Below the pieces are notes generated by a model that was given only the letters and a program-made list of their open reading frames with translations, was not told the DNA's origin and searched no databases. A program made the translations under genes and the position numbers. From Candidatus Omnitrophota bacterium (GTDB taxonomy: Bacteria > Omnitrophota > Gorgyraeia > Duberdicusellales > 4484-171): a stretch of 6,513 bases of DNA. Position 1 is the stretch's first letter. The number at the start of each line of letters is the position of its first letter. Positions 5,515-6,513 of this stretch are shown one piece after another. Location of the stretch: assembly GCA_016939345.1 (NCBI GenBank), contig JAFGHG010000074.1, positions 1 through 6,513 of the forward strand, read 5' to 3'.

Positions 5515-5683
5515 TACAAAACCATCAAATCACAAGCTAAGTCCAAAATCCGAATATCGAATATCGAAAAAAATTCTAATTTTCTAATGTTCAAATATTC
5601 AAAACATTTTTTGGTCATTAGAATTTAAAAATGATTATTGTTTTGGATTTCCTGCCTGCGGGCAGGCAGGCGAAATTCGTATT
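5515..5683. repeat. Intergenic repeat-type spacer between beta and gamma subunit genes
   Basis: This 169-bp spacer carries no supportable gene. It has the look of a dispersed intergenic repeat. A 7-bp tandem unit, CGAATAT, occurs from 5551 and again from 5558. An AT-rich inverted pair follows (AATTCTAA-type text near 5571-5587 against CATTAGAATT near 5616-5625). A GC-rich perfect palindrome then lies at 5651-5670, and GAAATTCG follows at 5672-5679. Its base composition differs from the flanking genes. From memory, very similar text (fragments translating as LPAGRQA) recurs between genes in genomes of several uncultured phyla, but I cannot verify copy number here. Subunit genes of this enzyme are usually nearly adjacent, so the spacer looks like an insertion into the operon. 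Confidence 0.7.
5651..5670. repeat. Perfect GC-rich palindrome inside the spacer
   Basis: Two 9-bp arms (CCTGCCTGC and GCAGGCAGG) are separated by only 2 nt (GG). Outside them ATTT (5647-5650) can pair with AAAT (5673-5676) if CG at 5671-5672 is bulged out, lengthening the potential stem. It lies 13 bp downstream of the beta subunit stop codon. On the minus strand no T-run follows directly, so a classical rho-independent terminator is not supported. Protection of the upstream mRNA 3' end, or a REP-like element, are alternatives. Confidence 0.75.
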
Positions 5684-6427
5684 TTACGTTTTGCTGCCCT
5701 TTATTATACCAAGGGGGAATTCTTTTTCCATCTCCTTATCTATCCAGAGCATTGAGTCAGCCGGACTTTTATGCCAGATAGTAGGACAGGGACTTAACAC
5801 CTCTACCAAAGAAAAACCTCTGTTATTGATTTGGCTGCTAAAAGCAGTCTTGATATGTTCATAAGTCTTTTTTGTTTTTGCCGGAGTAGCCACTGAAGTT
5901 CTAACTATATAATCAACTCCTCTTAAATCTTTAAGCATCTCGCTGACCTTAAGCGGCCAGCCGTCACCCAGGCCGGGATCACGGCCAAGAGGAGTCGTAG
6001 CTGTCATCTGGCCTGATAATGTGGTCGGAGCCATTTGACCTCCGGTCATGCCATAGCAGGCATTGTTAACAAAAATACAGGTCAAGTTTTCTCCTCTGTT
6101 AGCTGCATGTATTGTCTCAGCCAGGCCGATAGAAGCAAGGTCACCGTCACCCTGATAAGTAAAAACAAGCCTGTCAGGCTGGCACCTCTTTATACCGGTA
6201 GCAACAGCTAAAGCCCGGCCGTGGGCTGCCTCACAACAATCAAAATTCCAGTAATCATAAGCTACCACTGCACATCCTACCGGAGCAACTGCAATCGTAT
6301 TTGAGGCCTGATTTAGCTCATCTATTGCCCTGGCAACCAGATGATGCAATATCCCATGGCCGCATCCGGCACAATAGTGAGTGCTGACATTCTTTAAAGA
6401 CTTCGGCCGGATAAATTTTTTTTTCAT
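5684..6427 (-). CDS. korB: 2-oxoacid:ferredoxin oxidoreductase, beta (TPP-binding) subunit, KOR/VOR type
   Basis: This is the thiamine-diphosphate-binding catalytic subunit of a cytoplasmic enzyme that oxidatively decarboxylates a 2-oxoacid to its acyl-CoA and passes electrons to ferredoxin. The 247-aa protein shows the family pattern throughout. There is an N-terminal Cys pair (C19, C22, in CAGCGH), an EAAHGRA-x-AVATGIKR block at about 66-81, and the TPP/Mg motif, with GDGD at 93-96 and NN at 121-122, followed by YGMTGGQ. A CP pair lies at 214-215, and the tail contains FPLGI. Length and tail match full-length members. AGGA at 6438-6435 sits 7 nt before the ATG. The gamma subunit follows downstream, so the alpha and ferredoxin-like subunits probably lie upstream beyond 6513. 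Substrate is not determined: 2-oxoglutarate and branched-chain 2-oxoacid (VOR) forms are too similar to separate by eye, so the symbol is a family label. The stop codon abuts the repeat-bearing spacer. Confidence 0.93.
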   Translation of the reverse strand: MKKKFIRPKSLKNVSTHYCAGCGHGILHHLVARAIDELNQASNTIAVAPVGCAVVAYDYWNFDCCEAAHGRALAVATGIKRCQPDRLVFTYQGDGDLASIGLAETIHAANRGENLTCIFVNNACYGMTGGQMAPTTLSGQMTATTPLGRDPGLGDGWPLKVSEMLKDLRGVDYIVRTSVATPAKTKKTYEHIKTAFSSQINNRGFSLVEVLSPCPTIWHKSPADSMLWIDKEMEKEFPLGIIKGSKT

Positions 6428-6434
6428 ACTATAT

Positions 6435-6438
6435 TCCT
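6435..6438 (-). promoter_or_regulatory. Ribosome binding site for the beta subunit gene
   Basis: AGGA on the minus strand lies 7 nt upstream of the ATG at 6427. It is a modest but well-spaced Shine-Dalgarno and supports this start. It contrasts with the two following genes (starts at 5514 and 4955), which have no recognisable Shine-Dalgarno. Confidence 0.55.
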
Positions 6439-6463
6439 GAATATAACCATTTTATTTGTAATC

Positions 6464-6482
6464 GGCCGGTGCAAGCCCGGCC
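6464..6482. repeat. GC-rich inverted repeat (hairpin) upstream of the beta subunit gene
   Basis: GGCCGG and CCGGCC form a perfect 6-bp stem around a 7-nt loop, inside otherwise AT-rich sequence. On the plus strand it is followed at a distance by a T-rich stretch (6489-6505). On the minus strand no U-run follows, so it is a poor intrinsic terminator in the direction of the operon. It may be a fragment of a dispersed GC-rich palindromic element, or a processing or pausing site between the preceding gene and the beta subunit gene. The rest of 6428-6513 shows no supported gene. A short TAA-terminated reading frame enters from the right edge (6513-6496 on the minus strand) and could be the tail of an upstream gene, but this cannot be shown. 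Confidence 0.4.
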
Positions 6483-6513
6483 CCTGCATATTATTTTAAT
6501 TTTTAGACACCCC

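Noticed and set aside
5515..5683. Spacer considered as CRISPR, riboswitch or small RNA gene
   Set aside because: There are no regularly spaced direct repeats, no recognisable riboswitch core, and no clear promoter or terminator pair. Repeat-element character explains it better.
5631..5864. Plus-strand open frame with an LPAGRQA stretch
   Set aside because: It starts in the repeat spacer and continues antisense to the beta subunit gene. LPAGRQA is simply the translation of the palindrome, and there is no Shine-Dalgarno or protein-like character.

Overview
The window is a block of a bacterial chromosome in which every supportable gene lies on the minus strand, so it is read from right to left. 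It is tightly packed: several neighbours overlap by 8-14 nt and most gaps are 10-35 nt, so most of it is probably one or two operons. The base composition is moderately AT-rich. The standard code is used, with TAA, TAG and TGA all serving as stops. Lipoprotein signals and a secretin-type domain point to a diderm (Gram-negative-type) bacterium. A ferredoxin-linked 2-oxoacid oxidoreductase points to anaerobic metabolism. Together with the style of the intergenic repeat, this resembles uncultured anaerobic diderm lineages such as Omnitrophota. That placement is an impression from memory, not a computed result.

Layout, right to left. (1) 6513-6428: a short upstream region with a GC-rich hairpin and no clear gene. 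(2) 6427-5684 and 5514-4972: the thiamine-diphosphate (beta) and gamma subunits of a 2-oxoacid:ferredoxin oxidoreductase (KOR/VOR type). They are separated by a 169-bp spacer holding a palindromic, AT-rich intergenic repeat. The alpha and ferredoxin-like subunits are not in the window and would be expected upstream, beyond position 6513. (3) 4955-3009: a large polytopic membrane protein with features of GT-C-fold glycosyltransferases and a C-terminal TPR domain. (4) 3016-1700: glutamyl-tRNA synthetase, in an unusually compact form lacking the usual zinc-binding insert. (5) 1713-110: four small exported proteins. These are a DUF192 lipoprotein, a BamE/SmpA-like lipoprotein, a secreted protein of unknown family, and an STN-domain lipoprotein. 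(6) 109-1: a near-consensus sigma70 promoter reading leftward, and possibly the first codons of another exported protein.

Functionally the window mixes central anaerobic carbon metabolism (acyl-CoA-forming ferredoxin reduction), translation (Glu-tRNA charging) and cell-envelope proteins. The four exported proteins after gltX may act together at the envelope, but nothing in the sequence assigns them a pathway. I see no phage, insertion sequence, CRISPR array, tRNA, rRNA or defence module, and no convincing undescribed multi-gene system. The points most worth a second look are the repeat inside the oxidoreductase operon, the zinc-insert-less GluRS, the GT-C/TPR fusion and the stand-alone STN lipoprotein.
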